64,000 bases of DNA from Acinetobacter sp. S54 (GCF_016624945.1 NZ_JACVUI010000002.1:434001-498000); one strand, 5' to 3'. Counted from the stretch's first letter, positions 1 through 9,452 are shown. A program made the numbers and translations. The notes: generated by a model not told the origin, from the letters alone.

Positions 1-1682
1 CGCTGAGTCGACTTTGCCACCAATCGAGCTGTAGGCAAAGCCGAATGACGTCCTTGCGATGGCCCCATTCCCACGGTTGAAAACCGTTTCACCAATTGCA
101 CATCTCTATAACCACATTTAGTGGCATTCACGATATCGCAGATTTGTAAATCTTCATCATAATCAACAAACTCTTTGCCTTTTGGGTGTTCAAAAATCGG
201 CCATGGAAAGTTTACTGCTGCCTCATGGAGCATTTTGGGCTGATCTTGCTGTATATCCTGTCCTAAAGCTTGAGCCACAGCCAAGCGTGCAGTGTACTGT
301 GCATCATTTAATACATTTTCAATATGATGCACGCCATTGACTGAACCTACGACATGTAAGCCTTGAGGCAAGTCTGAAATATTAAATTCAGCCTTTTGCT
401 CGTCATAACTCAGTTTGCCCCCCGCCTGACACAACAATTGATAAACAGGCATATAACCAGAAGACATGCATAAAACATCGCACTCCAGCTTGTTGATGAC
501 ATTACCAACTTGCCCCTCACTGATAATATTGCGAATTTCCACACCCGTTACACGATGCATGCTTTTATCATGAAAAGCTTCATAAACCGTACTGTTCATA
601 TAGCATTGAATTTTTTGCTGTACCGCTTGCTGCAAGCTTTCATTGGCGGTCGTTGCGCGTAAATCAACCAAAGCCTCAACATTTAAACCCGCTTCAATAA
701 AATCTAATGCAGCATAGTAACCATCATCATTCCCAGTCAGCATCACAATGCGCTGACCTGGCTTGACCGCGTATAATTTGATTAGTCTTTGCGCTGCACT
801 GGTTAATATCACTCCTGGTAAATCATTGTTGCGAAACACAACAGGCTGATCAAAACTGCCACTTGCCACCACACATTGTTTAGCACGTACTTTATACATA
901 CGTTTGCCTTGAATTACTGGTAAATAGTGATCAGTAAACCATGCATTACATACTGCTTGTTTCATCACCGTAATGTTGCCATGTTGCTCAACAGCACTGA
1001 CCAGCTTGGCACGTAACTCAGCCGCTTTTTTACCTGACAAATCGAACCGTGCATAGTTCAAACTACCGCCAAGAATTTTCTCTTGCTCAATTAATAAGAC
1101 GTTTGCACCCTCGTTGGCTGCACTTAATGCCGCTTGTAACCCTGCTGGTCCAGCGCCAATCACCGCAACATCTGTAAATAAATAAGCTTTATCGTAATAC
1201 TCAGGCTGAAAATTTAAATCCACAATGCCCAAGCCCGCTTTTTTTCGGATTAAAGGTTCCCAAAGTTTCCAGACTCCTTTGGGTTTGAAAAATGAACGAT
1301 AATAAAATCCGACTGGCATAAATTTTGAAAACTTCCCTAAAGAAGCATTACTGTCTTTCAATAAGCTGCCCGAAAAATTCTGACCCGATACTATTAGATT
1401 TGTGCTGATTTCAGTGGTATCCGCTAATACATTGGCCTCATGTGGCAATTGAATCAAGGTATTGGCGTCTTGACCCGCTAGAGTCAAAGGTGCACGAGGG
1501 CGATGATATTTAAATGAACGTGACATTACCCAACGCTGTTGCCCAAGTAAGGCACTGGCAATACTGTCACCGGCAAAACCCGTAAATTTTTGCTGATCAA
1601 ATTCAAATTCAATGGTTCTTTGACGGTCAATTAAACAGCCATAAGGTAAAGGCAGTCGTTGTAAAGTTTCACTTTTACTCAT
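1..1682 (-). CDS. mgdC: N-methylglutamate dehydrogenase / sarcosine oxidase alpha subunit, 3' part missing at window edge
   Basis: About 560 N-terminal residues are visible; the 3' end lies left of the window, so the family's usual length of about 1000 residues cannot be checked. The N-terminus has the ferredoxin-like domain of heterotetrameric sarcosine oxidase alpha (YGCLIDR, FKYHRPRAP), then an FAD/NAD Rossmann motif GAGPAG near residue 172 and a KRFSTVGMGPSQG segment near residue 530. The ATG overlaps the stop of the preceding delta-subunit gene by 4 nt (ATGA), so translation is coupled. Sarcosine oxidase and N-methylglutamate dehydrogenase (MgdABCD) are homologous. Neighbouring tri- and dimethylamine genes favour the second, which oxidises N-methylglutamate and passes the methyl group to tetrahydrofolate. 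That choice is inference; the family call is firm. Confidence 0.85.
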   Translation of the reverse strand, partial: MSKSETLQRLPLPYGCLIDRQRTIEFEFDQQKFTGFAGDSIASALLGQQRWVMSRSFKYHRPRAPLTLAGQDANTLIQLPHEANVLADTTEISTNLIVSGQNFSGSLLKDSNASLGKFSKFMPVGFYYRSFFKPKGVWKLWEPLIRKKAGLGIVDLNFQPEYYDKAYLFTDVAVIGAGPAGLQAALSAANEGANVLLIEQEKILGGSLNYARFDLSGKKAAELRAKLVSAVEQHGNITVMKQAVCNAWFTDHYLPVIQGKRMYKVRAKQCVVASGSFDQPVVFRNNDLPGVILTSAAQRLIKLYAVKPGQRIVMLTGNDDGYYAALDFIEAGLNVEALVDLRATTANESLQQAVQQKIQCYMNSTVYEAFHDKSMHRVTGVEIRNIISEGQVGNVINKLECDVLCMSSGYMPVYQLLCQAGGKLSYDEQKAEFNISDLPQGLHVVGSVNGVHHIENVLNDAQYTARLAVAQALGQDIQQDQPKMLHEAAVNFPWPIFEHPKGKEFVDYDEDLQICDIVNATKCGYRDVQLVKRFSTVGMGPSQGRHSALPTARLVAKSTQ

Positions 1683-2002
1683 GTTAATGACTCCTTATGT
1701 ACTACAGTTGCTGTCGCTTCAGGGGCAGAGAAATCAATGCGTTGTGAAAATAACGCTTTGGCATCAAAGGTTCTTAAAATTTTATCGGTCACAGTATGAC
1801 GTTCAGCGATGAACCAGTAACTGCTTGGTGTATGCATCCACCATTCGAGGACAACACCAGCAATATTTCGAGTATTGAACACATAATCTGCCCATGCCTC
1901 GTCACTGCAAGTGTTTTGATCAATCATTTCCTTGAGTTCGCCGCCATAGGTAAATTCGCTGATATTACGAGGGCCATTTAAAGGACAATGCATAATTTTC
2001 AT
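1679..2002 (-). CDS. mgdB: N-methylglutamate dehydrogenase / sarcosine oxidase delta-type small subunit
   Basis: A 107-residue SoxD-type subunit with the family pattern CPLNGPRNISEF near the N-terminus and WWMHTPSSYWF at residues 54-64. Heterotetrameric sarcosine oxidases bind zinc here through three Cys and one His (C6, C9, H59, C63 in the Corynebacterium enzyme). This protein keeps C6 and H57 but has Asn at position 9 and Ser at 61, so the classical zinc site is broken. That fits an N-methylglutamate dehydrogenase subunit rather than a true sarcosine oxidase, though this is inference. It lies 12 bp after the beta-subunit gene and overlaps the alpha-subunit start. Confidence 0.82.
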   Translation of the reverse strand: MKIMHCPLNGPRNISEFTYGGELKEMIDQNTCSDEAWADYVFNTRNIAGVVLEWWMHTPSSYWFIAERHTVTDKILRTFDAKALFSQRIDFSAPEATATVVHKESLT

Positions 2003-2014
2003 GTAATCTACTCC

Positions 2015-3253
2015 CTAGTGGCTGGCCGCAGTGGCGCCCATTTCATTGACTTGCTGAAAACGACTAAAGCGTTCTAGCGCAAACGGTTTAATCAACTCAG
2101 GTGTACGACCAGTCGCAACCAGCTCTGCCATAGTTTTTCCGCAAATTGGTGTGGCCTTAAACCCCCAAGTTCCCCATCCAGCATCGAGATAATAATTGTC
2201 ATAGGGTGATTTCCCCATAATCGGACTATAGTCGGGTGTCATATCAGTAATGCCTGCCCATTGCCGCATTAATTTCACATTTGCCATAAATGGGAACATT
2301 TCAATAGCATGTGCCAGCAAGCTTTCTTTTAAATCGAGTGTTGAACGCGTGTTGTACAAGGGATACGGATCAGAACCGCCACCAAATACAATTTCCCCTC
2401 GACTGGTTTGCTGTACATAACAATGCAATGCAGATGAACTCACCAATGGATTAATAAACGGTTTAAATGGCTGTGACACCATAGCTTGTAAAGGGAAGGT
2501 ATGAATTGGAGCGCGGATATTCAGTTTGTTCATTAAAATAGAAGAGGAACCTGCAATCGCTTGTACGATACAACCACACTGTATAGTGCCTCGGTTGGTT
2601 TTCACTGCGACGACCTTATTTTTTTCTACAACAAAATCTTTAACTTCTGTGAGCTGATGAATTTCCACCCCACGCTTTGCTGCTTCTTTGGCATAGCCCC
2701 ATGCTACGGCATCATGGCGTGCAGTCGCCCCGTCAATATGCCATAAACCCGCCAAGACAGGCAGATGTGCCGGGTCAAGATTCAGGCAAGGTACCAATTC
2801 TTTAATCTGTTGGCGGTCGATCATTTCAGTACGGCCACCAAAATGTTTATTGACTTCAGCACGCTGGCGAAAGGCTCTGACCGTAGAATCTGTATGTGCC
2901 AGAGTCAACTGTCCACGCTCAGAATACATAATGTTGAAATTGAATTCATTGGACAGATTTTTAAATAAATTTACTGACTCGGCATAAAACTTTACCCCTT
3001 CGGAGGTAAGGTAATTCGAGCGAATAACCGCAGTATTTCGCGCAATATTGCCACTGCCCAGATAAGATTTTTCCAACACGGCAATGTCTGTAATGCCATG
3101 ATATTTTGCCAAGTAATATGCGATGGCTAAACCATGCCCGCCTGCCCCAATAATGACAATGTCATAATGAGTTTTGAGTTCCTTGGGTGGAGGCAAATCC
3201 ACTTCCACAGGATATTCATGGCTCAATCCATACTTCAGTAGACCAAAAGGCAT
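2015..3253 (-). CDS. mgdA: N-methylglutamate dehydrogenase / sarcosine oxidase beta subunit
   Basis: A 412-residue FAD-dependent amine oxidase of the SoxB type. The dinucleotide-binding motif GAGGHG is at about residues 37-42, followed by YYLAKYHGITDIAVLEK and ARNTAVIRSNYL, which are signatures of heterotetrameric sarcosine oxidase beta. A C-terminal GWGTWGFKATP segment ends the FAD domain. GGAGG lies 9 nt before the ATG, fixing the start. It is the third gene of a purU-folD-mgdA-mgdB-mgdC unit; the 55-bp gap after folD shows no terminator. The beta subunit is the catalytic dehydrogenase; in this island its likely substrate is N-methylglutamate made from monomethylamine, but sarcosine cannot be excluded from sequence alone. 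Confidence 0.85.
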   Translation of the reverse strand: MPFGLLKYGLSHEYPVEVDLPPPKELKTHYDIVIIGAGGHGLAIAYYLAKYHGITDIAVLEKSYLGSGNIARNTAVIRSNYLTSEGVKFYAESVNLFKNLSNEFNFNIMYSERGQLTLAHTDSTVRAFRQRAEVNKHFGGRTEMIDRQQIKELVPCLNLDPAHLPVLAGLWHIDGATARHDAVAWGYAKEAAKRGVEIHQLTEVKDFVVEKNKVVAVKTNRGTIQCGCIVQAIAGSSSILMNKLNIRAPIHTFPLQAMVSQPFKPFINPLVSSSALHCYVQQTSRGEIVFGGGSDPYPLYNTRSTLDLKESLLAHAIEMFPFMANVKLMRQWAGITDMTPDYSPIMGKSPYDNYYLDAGWGTWGFKATPICGKTMAELVATGRTPELIKPFALERFSRFQQVNEMGATAASH

Positions 3254-3308
3254 GGGTACATTCCTCCGCGGCGTTTCAAACGCCTGTGATCATTCGGATA
3301 ATTTCGTT

Positions 3309-4202
3309 TTACAGTTCAGCGTGCTGCAACTTGGCAGCATGCAAGGTATTTTTCATTAAATAAGCAATGGTCATCGGCCCTACTCCACCTGGTACAGGGG
3401 TGATAGCACTTACGATTGGCAGTACATCATCGAAGTCGACATCGCCTACCAAACGATTTTTGCCATTTTCCAGAATTCGGTTAATTCCGACATCAATCAC
3501 CACCGCATCAGCTTTAACATAAGATGCAGTGATCATTTTTGGACGCCCTACCGCTGCGACAAGAATGTCGGCCTGCTGGCACACTTGCTGTATATTTTTA
3601 GTCTTGGAATGAACTATCGTAACTGTACAGTTTTCTTTTAAAAGCAAAGCTGCCATAGGTTTACCGACAATATTGGAACGTCCAGCCACCACCGCATGTA
3701 AGCCACTCAGATCATCACCCAAACTGTCCTTTAGCAGACGGATGCAACCCGTTGGTGTGCATGGGGTAAGCACATCACGACCTTGGCTCAATCCCCCGAC
3801 ATTTTCACTATGAAAACCATCGACATCTTTTTGGGGATCGATACGTTGTAATACATCGGTTTCATTAATATGTTTTGGCAAAGGCAACTGCACTAAAATG
3901 CCATGTACACGGGTATCGGCATTGAGTTCATCAATTTTGGCAAGTAATTGTTCTTGATTCAGATCAACTTCAAAACGAAACTCCAAAGAACGCATGCCAA
4001 CAAATTCAGCTTTTTCGACTTTGTTACGGACATATACGTGACTTGCAGGATCTTCACCGACCAAAATCACCGCTAAACATGGTTCAATACCCTGCTGTTT
4101 CATTTTGACAACTTCGTATTTGACTTCGTCTAGAACCTGCTGTGCTGTGGTTTTACCATCAATGATTTTGTCATCCTCTTGCTGTAATAGGCTCAAGCTC
4201 AT
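3309..4202 (-). CDS. folD: bifunctional methylene-THF dehydrogenase / methenyl-THF cyclohydrolase
   Basis: A 297-residue FolD. Visible motifs are the substrate-site YVRNK near residues 56-60, VQLPLP with KDVDGFH, the PCTPTGC segment, the cofactor loop GRSNIVGKP, and the C-terminal [13 protein letters not shown]. It interconverts 5,10-methylene-THF and 10-formyl-THF in the cytoplasm. The start overlaps the purU stop by 4 nt, so the two are translationally coupled. Together they oxidise C1 units delivered to THF by the demethylating enzymes and release formate. The operon position suggests a specialised FolD copy rather than the housekeeping gene, which would be expected elsewhere; that cannot be tested here. 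Confidence 0.95.
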   Translation of the reverse strand: MSLSLLQQEDDKIIDGKTTAQQVLDEVKYEVVKMKQQGIEPCLAVILVGEDPASHVYVRNKVEKAEFVGMRSLEFRFEVDLNQEQLLAKIDELNADTRVHGILVQLPLPKHINETDVLQRIDPQKDVDGFHSENVGGLSQGRDVLTPCTPTGCIRLLKDSLGDDLSGLHAVVAGRSNIVGKPMAALLLKENCTVTIVHSKTKNIQQVCQQADILVAAVGRPKMITASYVKADAVVIDVGINRILENGKNRLVGDVDFDDVLPIVSAITPVPGGVGPMTIAYLMKNTLHAAKLQHAEL

Positions 4203-5065
4203 TTGAACACCACCGTACGATCATCATTCATAAATACGCGATGCTCAACAAAATATTTTACTGCTTTAGATAACGCCACGGTTTCGGTATCACGGCCAAC
4301 AGAAACTAAATCATCTGGCAAATAAGCATGGTCAACACGTTGTACTTCTTGCTCAATGATTGGTCCTTCATCTAAATCACTGGTCACAAAATGTGCTGTT
4401 GCACCAATCAATTTAACTCCACGCTCATACGCTTGATGATAGGGTTTAGCACCTTTAAAACCTGGTAAAAACGAATGGTGAATATTAATGGCACGACCAG
4501 AAAGCTGTGTGCATAAATTATTGGAAAGGATTTGCATATAACGCGCTAAAATTACCAGTTCCGTACCGGTTTCATCCACGATGTCGAGCAATTGTTGCTC
4601 TTGCTGCTGCTTAGTGTCTTTGGTTACGGGCAAATAGATGAAGCGAATGCCTTCACGTTCAGCAATTGGTCGTAAATCTAGATGATTAGACACAATGGCT
4701 GTGATCTGAAAATCCAGTTCGCCCTTATGATGGCGATACAATAAATTCAGCAAACAATGATCAAACTTACTGACCATAATTAAAACTTTCATCGGATTAT
4801 TTTTGTCATAAAAGCTTGCATTCATGGCAAATTTTTCCGCTACCTCACCAAAATTTTGCTTGAGTTCCTCAATGTTTCCTTTGCCGTTATTAAAACGAAA
4901 AACGATGCGACTAAAAAAATATCCGGTTGTTTCATCATCGTATTGTGACATTTCACTGATATAGCAATTATTACCTGCTAAATAGCTTGATACCGCAGAC
5001 ACAATGCCTGAAGCAGCAGGACAACTAATTTTTAAAATGTATTGCTCGATTTGATCGTGGGACAT
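4199..5065 (-). CDS. purU: formyltetrahydrofolate deformylase
   Basis: A 288-residue PurU: an N-terminal ACT-like domain (residues 1-85) followed by a formyltransferase fold with [19 protein letters not shown] and the catalytic-region DEGPIIEQ. It hydrolyses 10-formyl-THF to formate and THF. In E. coli this balances one-carbon pools. Here, as first gene of a unit with folD and the mgd genes, it most likely recycles THF during methylated-amine oxidation, as seen in other bacteria that use the N-methylglutamate route. The gene is preceded by a 231-bp A+T-rich leader with repeated AGGAAA/TTTCCT motifs, a possible operator region. Confidence 0.95.
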   Translation of the reverse strand: MSHDQIEQYILKISCPAASGIVSAVSSYLAGNNCYISEMSQYDDETTGYFFSRIVFRFNNGKGNIEELKQNFGEVAEKFAMNASFYDKNNPMKVLIMVSKFDHCLLNLLYRHHKGELDFQITAIVSNHLDLRPIAEREGIRFIYLPVTKDTKQQQEQQLLDIVDETGTELVILARYMQILSNNLCTQLSGRAINIHHSFLPGFKGAKPYHQAYERGVKLIGATAHFVTSDLDEGPIIEQEVQRVDHAYLPDDLVSVGRDTETVALSKAVKYFVEHRVFMNDDRTVVFK

Positions 5066-5119
5066 AATGAATTCCTCAATGTTAAGTCCTAAACGTGATG
5101 ACGGATGATGACAATTCGC

Positions 5120-5258
5120 ATTGAAAAAGTTTCCTTTCAGGAAATTAATTTTCTTAGTAGTAATTTATAGTTTAATTTTTCCTAATCGTCCATAGTTTTT
5201 TGAATTTTTTTTTCTTATCAGGAAACTTTTATAGATATAAAACATAAAAACTAGGAAA
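5120..5258. promoter_or_regulatory. repeated AGGAAA/TTTCCT elements upstream of purU
   Basis: The purU leader holds TTTCCT-TTC-AGGAAA at 5130-5144. An 11-bp segment AAAAGTTTCCT at 5125-5135 recurs in inverted orientation as AGGAAACTTTT at 5220-5230, and AGGAAA occurs again near 5253. A similar palindrome, AGGAAAATTTCCT, lies at 10054-10066 in front of the dimethylamine operon. The spacing suggests sites for a dimeric regulator, but no partner regulator can be named from sequence. Confidence 0.35.
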
Positions 5259-5260
5259 TG

Positions 5261-5282
5261 GTGGTATTGCTTTCAATACCAC
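5261..5282 (-). terminator. hairpin after the 77-aa gene (possible weak terminator)
   Basis: GTGGTATTG-CTTT-CAATACCAC forms a 9-bp perfect stem with a 4-nt loop just downstream of the small ORF that ends at 5297. The expected poly-U tract is missing on that strand, so it may be a weak terminator, an RNA-stability hairpin or an operator. Thirteen bases of the left arm and loop recur at 5318-5330 inside the small gene. Confidence 0.35.
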
Positions 5283-5296
5283 GCATCACTTTTGGC

Positions 5297-5530
5297 CTAA
5301 CATAGAACTTCAACTTTGTGGTATTGCTTTAACTGTAGTAAAGACTGAAATGGATTATCGGACTGACACAAGTTGTTTAACTGCTCGTGAAACTGGTGAA
5401 TAAATACATCATTGCAATTAATGACCCAGCCTTTAATCGACAAGGTTTCCACATTTTCCATATAAAGCTCACACGTTTTTTGTCCAATTAAACGTATGTT
5501 TTTGATCTTAAATAAACTAGATTCATTCAT
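5297..5530 (-). CDS. small hypothetical protein (77 aa)
   Basis: I do not recognise this 77-residue protein. It begins MNESSLFKIKNIRLIGQ and ends HKVEVLC, has no signal peptide or membrane segment, and is mixed in charge. An ATG at 5530 preceded by AAGG about 8 nt upstream makes it plausibly translated. It is codirectional with purU (231 bp away) and divergent from the P-II gene. A heptamer-like AGGGGTA half-site lies at 5550-5556, just upstream, so it may be expressed with the amine island. A small regulatory or chaperone-like role is possible but unsupported. It could also be a spurious ORF. Confidence 0.5.
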   Translation of the reverse strand: MNESSLFKIKNIRLIGQKTCELYMENVETLSIKGWVINCNDVFIHQFHEQLNNLCQSDNPFQSLLQLKQYHKVEVLC

Positions 5531-5760
5531 GGCATTACCTTCTGAATTAAGGGGTAATGTTGTATTAGCAAGCTTTATGCCATTCTAAAAAAGTCTTTTT
5601 GTTCAATTAGATAAAAATACAACCAATAAAATATTCGTGATAGGAATTTTTTATGCATCAAAATTAAGCAAAAAATGTTAGTTTTGCCCTACGAATTACC
5701 GTCTAAATATACCTCTTCAAATATTCAACTAAACCCATAAGAAAAGTCCAAAGACGCCTA

Positions 5761-5776
5761 TACCTCTAAAGGAGTA
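5761..5776. promoter_or_regulatory. NarL-type 7-2-7 heptamer pair upstream of the P-II gene
   Basis: TACCTCT-AA-AGGAGTA: two inverted heptamers fitting the NarL consensus TACYYMT, separated by 2 bp, about 134 bp before the P-II start. A further single TACCTCT lies at 5710-5716. A likely -10 element TATAAC is near 5835. The window encodes a NarL-like regulator whose recognition helix matches NarL's, so this is a good candidate binding site for it. Confidence 0.6.
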
Positions 5777-5888
5777 CCTAAAAAAAGTCTTTGAATTTTA
5801 TAAAGAAATATAGACTTTTCCTGCTTAAATTCTATATAACAAAAGAGGAAACGAGATGATGACAAATTCGTAAACCCAAGCTTATTGA

Positions 5889-6248
<360 letters not shown>

Positions 6249-6279
6249 ATTGATTTCCTTTTTTTAAATAGCTATAAAA

Positions 6280-6312
6280 AATCCTGCCAATTCTGACAGG
6301 ATTGTTCTTTTT
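6280..6312. terminator. bidirectional rho-independent terminator
   Basis: AATCCTG (6280-6286) pairs with CAGGATT (6297-6303), with an inner CA/TG pair and a short loop. GTTCTTTTTG follows on the plus strand and an A-run precedes it, giving a U-tract on the minus strand too. It separates the converging P-II and GcvT-like genes. Confidence 0.8.
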
Positions 6313-6320
6313 GATTCGAA

Positions 6321-7451
6321 TTAGCCTTTTGCGGTTCGCTTTAATTTTTGTGGATCATCGAATGGTAAGCTATGAGTTTCAGCAGTCACGTCTAAACTAC
6401 CTTTTACCGTCAATGCTTTGCCATCTACTGCATAAGGCACATCAACACGGGCTATAGCAACCGACTTTTTGCTTAACGGAGAATACATGCCACAGGTAAT
6501 TACACCTATTTGGGTATCACCATCCCATAGGGTATCCCCCATTTCCGCCGCTTGTTCAGTGTCTAAAACTACGCCATAAATCTTAAAACGCTCTTTGTCT
6601 TTTAAACGCTTATGTTCATAACCACCACGAAACTCTCCTTTGGTCGGTGAAACGGTAAAATCAAGCCCGAGTTCCCACAATGTATCGCCTGATTTTTCAT
6701 TTTTGAATGGAAAATATTCGGAGTTATCGTAAGGATAAAACAAGAGATAGCTTTCTACGCGTAACCAGTCCAGCGTGACAAATGAGCACGGTACAATGCC
6801 ATAGCTTTTGCCTTTTTCTAAAATCGTATCCCAGATTATAGGCGCATCATTGGCTTTACAGAAAATTTCATAACCACGTTCACCCGTATAACCTGTTCGT
6901 GAAATCATGACTGGACAATTAAATAGACGTGTTTGAATATGATGGAAATATGGCAAATCGCGAATACCCGGAACATACTCTGCCAGAAAATCCACGGCCA
7001 ATGGGCCTTGTAGCGATAAATCATGTAAATCATCATCAAATAAAATTGCAACCTGACGCCCGATGGCAGAACGAGTCAGCATTTCTAAGCCTATCCCCGT
7101 ACCATGTACAACCAGAAATGAATTTGGACCCGTGCGATAAATCACGCAATCATCCACAAATTTGCCTTCTTCATTGAGCATGCTGGCATAAGCAGATTTA
7201 CCCGGATAGAGTTTTGAAATATCTCGTGAAGTTGCATATTCCAATAGGCTTTCCGCATGTGGCCCAACATAGTGAACTTTCTTTAAACCCGAAACATCCA
7301 TCAACCCTGCTTTAGTCCGAATTGCAGTGTAATGATCAGCAGTATTGCTGTCATAAGTCCATGCCGTTCCCATCCCGTTCCAGTCTTCGAGTTTCGACCC
7401 CAATTGACGGTGACGTTCTGCCAATGCCGAAATACGCCATAAATTTGCCAT
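6321..7451 (-). CDS. dmmD: GcvT-family aminomethyltransferase of the dimethylamine monooxygenase operon (DmmD-like)
   Basis: A 376-residue folate-binding GcvT/DmdA-type protein. Features: DVSGLKKVHYVGPHAESLL near residue 52, DDCVIYR near residue 100, the PVMISRTGYTGERGYEIF segment near residue 180 shared with aminomethyltransferases, and a C-terminal barrel with GVITCGMYSPLSKKSVAIARV. It is last in the dimethylamine operon, 30 bp after the haem subunit gene. In the Ruegeria dmmDABC system a homologue accompanies the oxygenase. The probable role is to capture the formaldehyde-level C1 unit on THF as methylene-THF, which purU and folD then oxidise. AAGGAA lies 9 nt before the ATG. Confidence 0.82.
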   Translation of the reverse strand: MANLWRISALAERHRQLGSKLEDWNGMGTAWTYDSNTADHYTAIRTKAGLMDVSGLKKVHYVGPHAESLLEYATSRDISKLYPGKSAYASMLNEEGKFVDDCVIYRTGPNSFLVVHGTGIGLEMLTRSAIGRQVAILFDDDLHDLSLQGPLAVDFLAEYVPGIRDLPYFHHIQTRLFNCPVMISRTGYTGERGYEIFCKANDAPIIWDTILEKGKSYGIVPCSFVTLDWLRVESYLLFYPYDNSEYFPFKNEKSGDTLWELGLDFTVSPTKGEFRGGYEHKRLKDKERFKIYGVVLDTEQAAEMGDTLWDGDTQIGVITCGMYSPLSKKSVAIARVDVPYAVDGKALTVKGSLDVTAETHSLPFDDPQKLKRTAKG

Positions 7452-7481
7452 ACTTAATTTTCCTTTTTAAAAATACTAATT

Positions 7482-8492
7482 TTATTCATCAAATTGACTT
7501 AACCATTGCACCAAGGGTTCTCGGTAATGGCTAATGCCTTTGTAGTCGGCAATTGGCTCGGGCAAGTCCCGAATCACGCGATGTAAACGCCTTGCCCAAA
7601 TTGGATTTTTTACCAAATCATTCAGACTTATCAGATAAGTACGAATACTAAATAACAAGGCATTACTACGTGCTAAACGCGGCATCATTTGTAGTTCAAC
7701 ACGTAAATGTACCAATTCACCGGCATTGTCTTGGGTAACTAATGCTCGCTCATGTCCCCATAAATGATAGGTTTCAGAGGAAGTATCCATACGTGGATTG
7801 ATTGTCATCGTCCAGTTCAAACGACGGTATGGTTGATCGACCTGAATATTGAGTAAAAATTTTAAGGCACGATCAAACACCCCTAAGTTATGTGCAAGTT
7901 GTGGCACAGGCGCATGCCATTGTTTGAAACTCATTCCTGCATCAAAATTCAGCGACCAATCGGCTGGTCCCGTAATCATGCCGGCATCCATGTATAAATC
8001 GCCATCACGCTGATCAAGCAAGGCAATATCACCTTGTACCTGTCGAGCGATAAATTCAAAAGGCTCAAGTGGTAATGTGGCTGCATCACCAAAAGTAAAA
8101 TGAATATCAATGTTTAAAGGCTTATTCACCCAATGCCATGCTTTACCGTGCTGTTGCAACTGGAAATGCTCTGGGTAATCGTGTGATAAATGGGTCATGG
8201 CCATTTCCAAAAAATCCCAAGCTGCTTGATGCATGTGCGGTAAAACAATGCAACGTTTAGGATCACTGGCGAGGGTTAACGCCCGCTCGTTCATTTCTGT
8301 TAAATAATGCTCATCAATATCAAACCAGTTTTCAAAAACAGTGTCCGATTTTGAAACAACAGGTTCAATATTCACAGAATACATATAGTGGTCTTCTGGA
8401 AAAGGAAAAGGAAAACGTGCAATCGCTTTGGGGCTGTTGTAATAATAAAATTGATCGCGCATCTGTTCTGATGGATTAAATTGAATAGTCAT
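7482..8492 (-). CDS. dimethylamine monooxygenase haem subunit (DUF3445, haem-dependent oxidative N-demethylase alpha)
   Basis: A DUF3445/HODM-alpha family protein of 336 residues from the ATG at 8492; a TTG six bases further upstream is only 3 nt from the AAGGAA, so I prefer the ATG. Family-like segments include FENWFDIDEHYLTEM near residue 45, LPHMHQAAWDFLEMAM and the C-terminal RRLHRVIRDLPEPIADYKG. The family uses haem plus a PAS-like fold and takes electrons from a ferredoxin-reductase partner, encoded next door. It would convert dimethylamine to monomethylamine and formaldehyde. Literature letters differ (dmmA in Ruegeria nomenclature), so I give no symbol. Confidence 0.88.
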   Translation of the reverse strand: MTIQFNPSEQMRDQFYYYNSPKAIARFPFPFPEDHYMYSVNIEPVVSKSDTVFENWFDIDEHYLTEMNERALTLASDPKRCIVLPHMHQAAWDFLEMAMTHLSHDYPEHFQLQQHGKAWHWVNKPLNIDIHFTFGDAATLPLEPFEFIARQVQGDIALLDQRDGDLYMDAGMITGPADWSLNFDAGMSFKQWHAPVPQLAHNLGVFDRALKFLLNIQVDQPYRRLNWTMTINPRMDTSSETYHLWGHERALVTQDNAGELVHLRVELQMMPRLARSNALLFSIRTYLISLNDLVKNPIWARRLHRVIRDLPEPIADYKGISHYREPLVQWLSQFDE

Positions 8493-8507
8493 AAGCAATG
8501 TTCCTTT

Positions 8508-9452
8508 CTATAAATCGAGTTCGATGCAACTGCCATGCTTGGCACGCGAAACACAGGGCATGAGAAAATGCTGACGTTCTTCGGTATTTAAAAAATGATC
8601 GTGATGATCAATCTCACCATTTTTATATTTCAAAGCGCACTGCCCACACACACCGCCACGGCAGAGACTTGGTACTTCCACGCCTTGAGCCTCTAACGCT
8701 TCGAGCAAACTGTAATTACTCGCTACTTCTATTGTTTTTTGACGTTTAGTTAGTTTTGCCTGAAACGGTGTTCCTGCAGGTGGTGAGGCAAAGGCTTCCC
8801 AATGCACTCTATGTTTTGACCAGCCTAACTTCTGGGCGGCATCTTTTACTGCATCAATTAAACGATCTGGCCCACAAATATAAACATGTGTATGTAAATC
8901 TTGCTGTTGCAACAGTTTTAGGACATCTAAACGACATTCAGTACGTTCCGAATAGACATTTAATTGGGCTGGAAAGAGTTGATTTAATACCGATTCATAA
9001 GCATTACTGACTTGATCTCGGCAGGCATAATGCAGCTCAAAGCTCCCACCACTGTGCACCAATTGCCGAATATGTGACATAAAGGGAGTAATGCCAATGC
9101 CACCTGCAATAAATACATGATGTTGGGCTTGAGAATGCAATGAAAATAGATTTAATGGTGCTGAAATTTTCAGAATGTCACCGACGTTCACCTGATCATG
9201 CATAAACCGTGAGCCACCGCGAGAATCGTCCTGCAAGCGTACTGCAATCTTATAATATTGATTTTCAAAAGGATCACTGAGCAATGAATAAGCATTTCTT
9301 AAAATTCGATCTTGTACTGGTAATTGCACCACTACATGGCTACCCGATGAAAAATGTCTTAAAGGTTGATCGACTGACTCAAAGGTAAATTCACGAATAA
9401 TTGAAGTCATTTGCTCAATTTGACTCACTCTTACTGCCATGAGATTAGACAT
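8508..9452 (-). CDS. dmmB: dimethylamine monooxygenase reductase, FAD/NAD(P)H with C-terminal 2Fe-2S domain
   Basis: A 314-residue class IA-like oxygenase reductase. An N-terminal FAD domain has LRNAYSLLSDP; the nucleotide-binding domain has FIAGGIGITPFMS near residue 117; the C-terminal plant-type ferredoxin domain has CRGGVCGQC plus a distal Cys in MPCVSRA. Domain order (FNR then ferredoxin) is that of phthalate dioxygenase reductase. It overlaps the small-subunit gene by 8 nt and is 15 bp before the haem-subunit gene, so it supplies electrons to that oxygenase. The ATG at 9452 is the only reasonable start. Confidence 0.9.
   Translation of the reverse strand: MSNLMAVRVSQIEQMTSIIREFTFESVDQPLRHFSSGSHVVVQLPVQDRILRNAYSLLSDPFENQYYKIAVRLQDDSRGGSRFMHDQVNVGDILKISAPLNLFSLHSQAQHHVFIAGGIGITPFMSHIRQLVHSGGSFELHYACRDQVSNAYESVLNQLFPAQLNVYSERTECRLDVLKLLQQQDLHTHVYICGPDRLIDAVKDAAQKLGWSKHRVHWEAFASPPAGTPFQAKLTKRQKTIEVASNYSLLEALEAQGVEVPSLCRGGVCGQCALKYKNGEIDHHDHFLNTEERQHFLMPCVSRAKHGSCIELDL

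Noticed and set aside
5536..5556. TACCTTC ... AGGGGTA pair as a further NarL-type site
   Set aside because: The heptamers are 7 bp apart instead of 2, and overlap the small gene's leader; I keep only the half-site remark.
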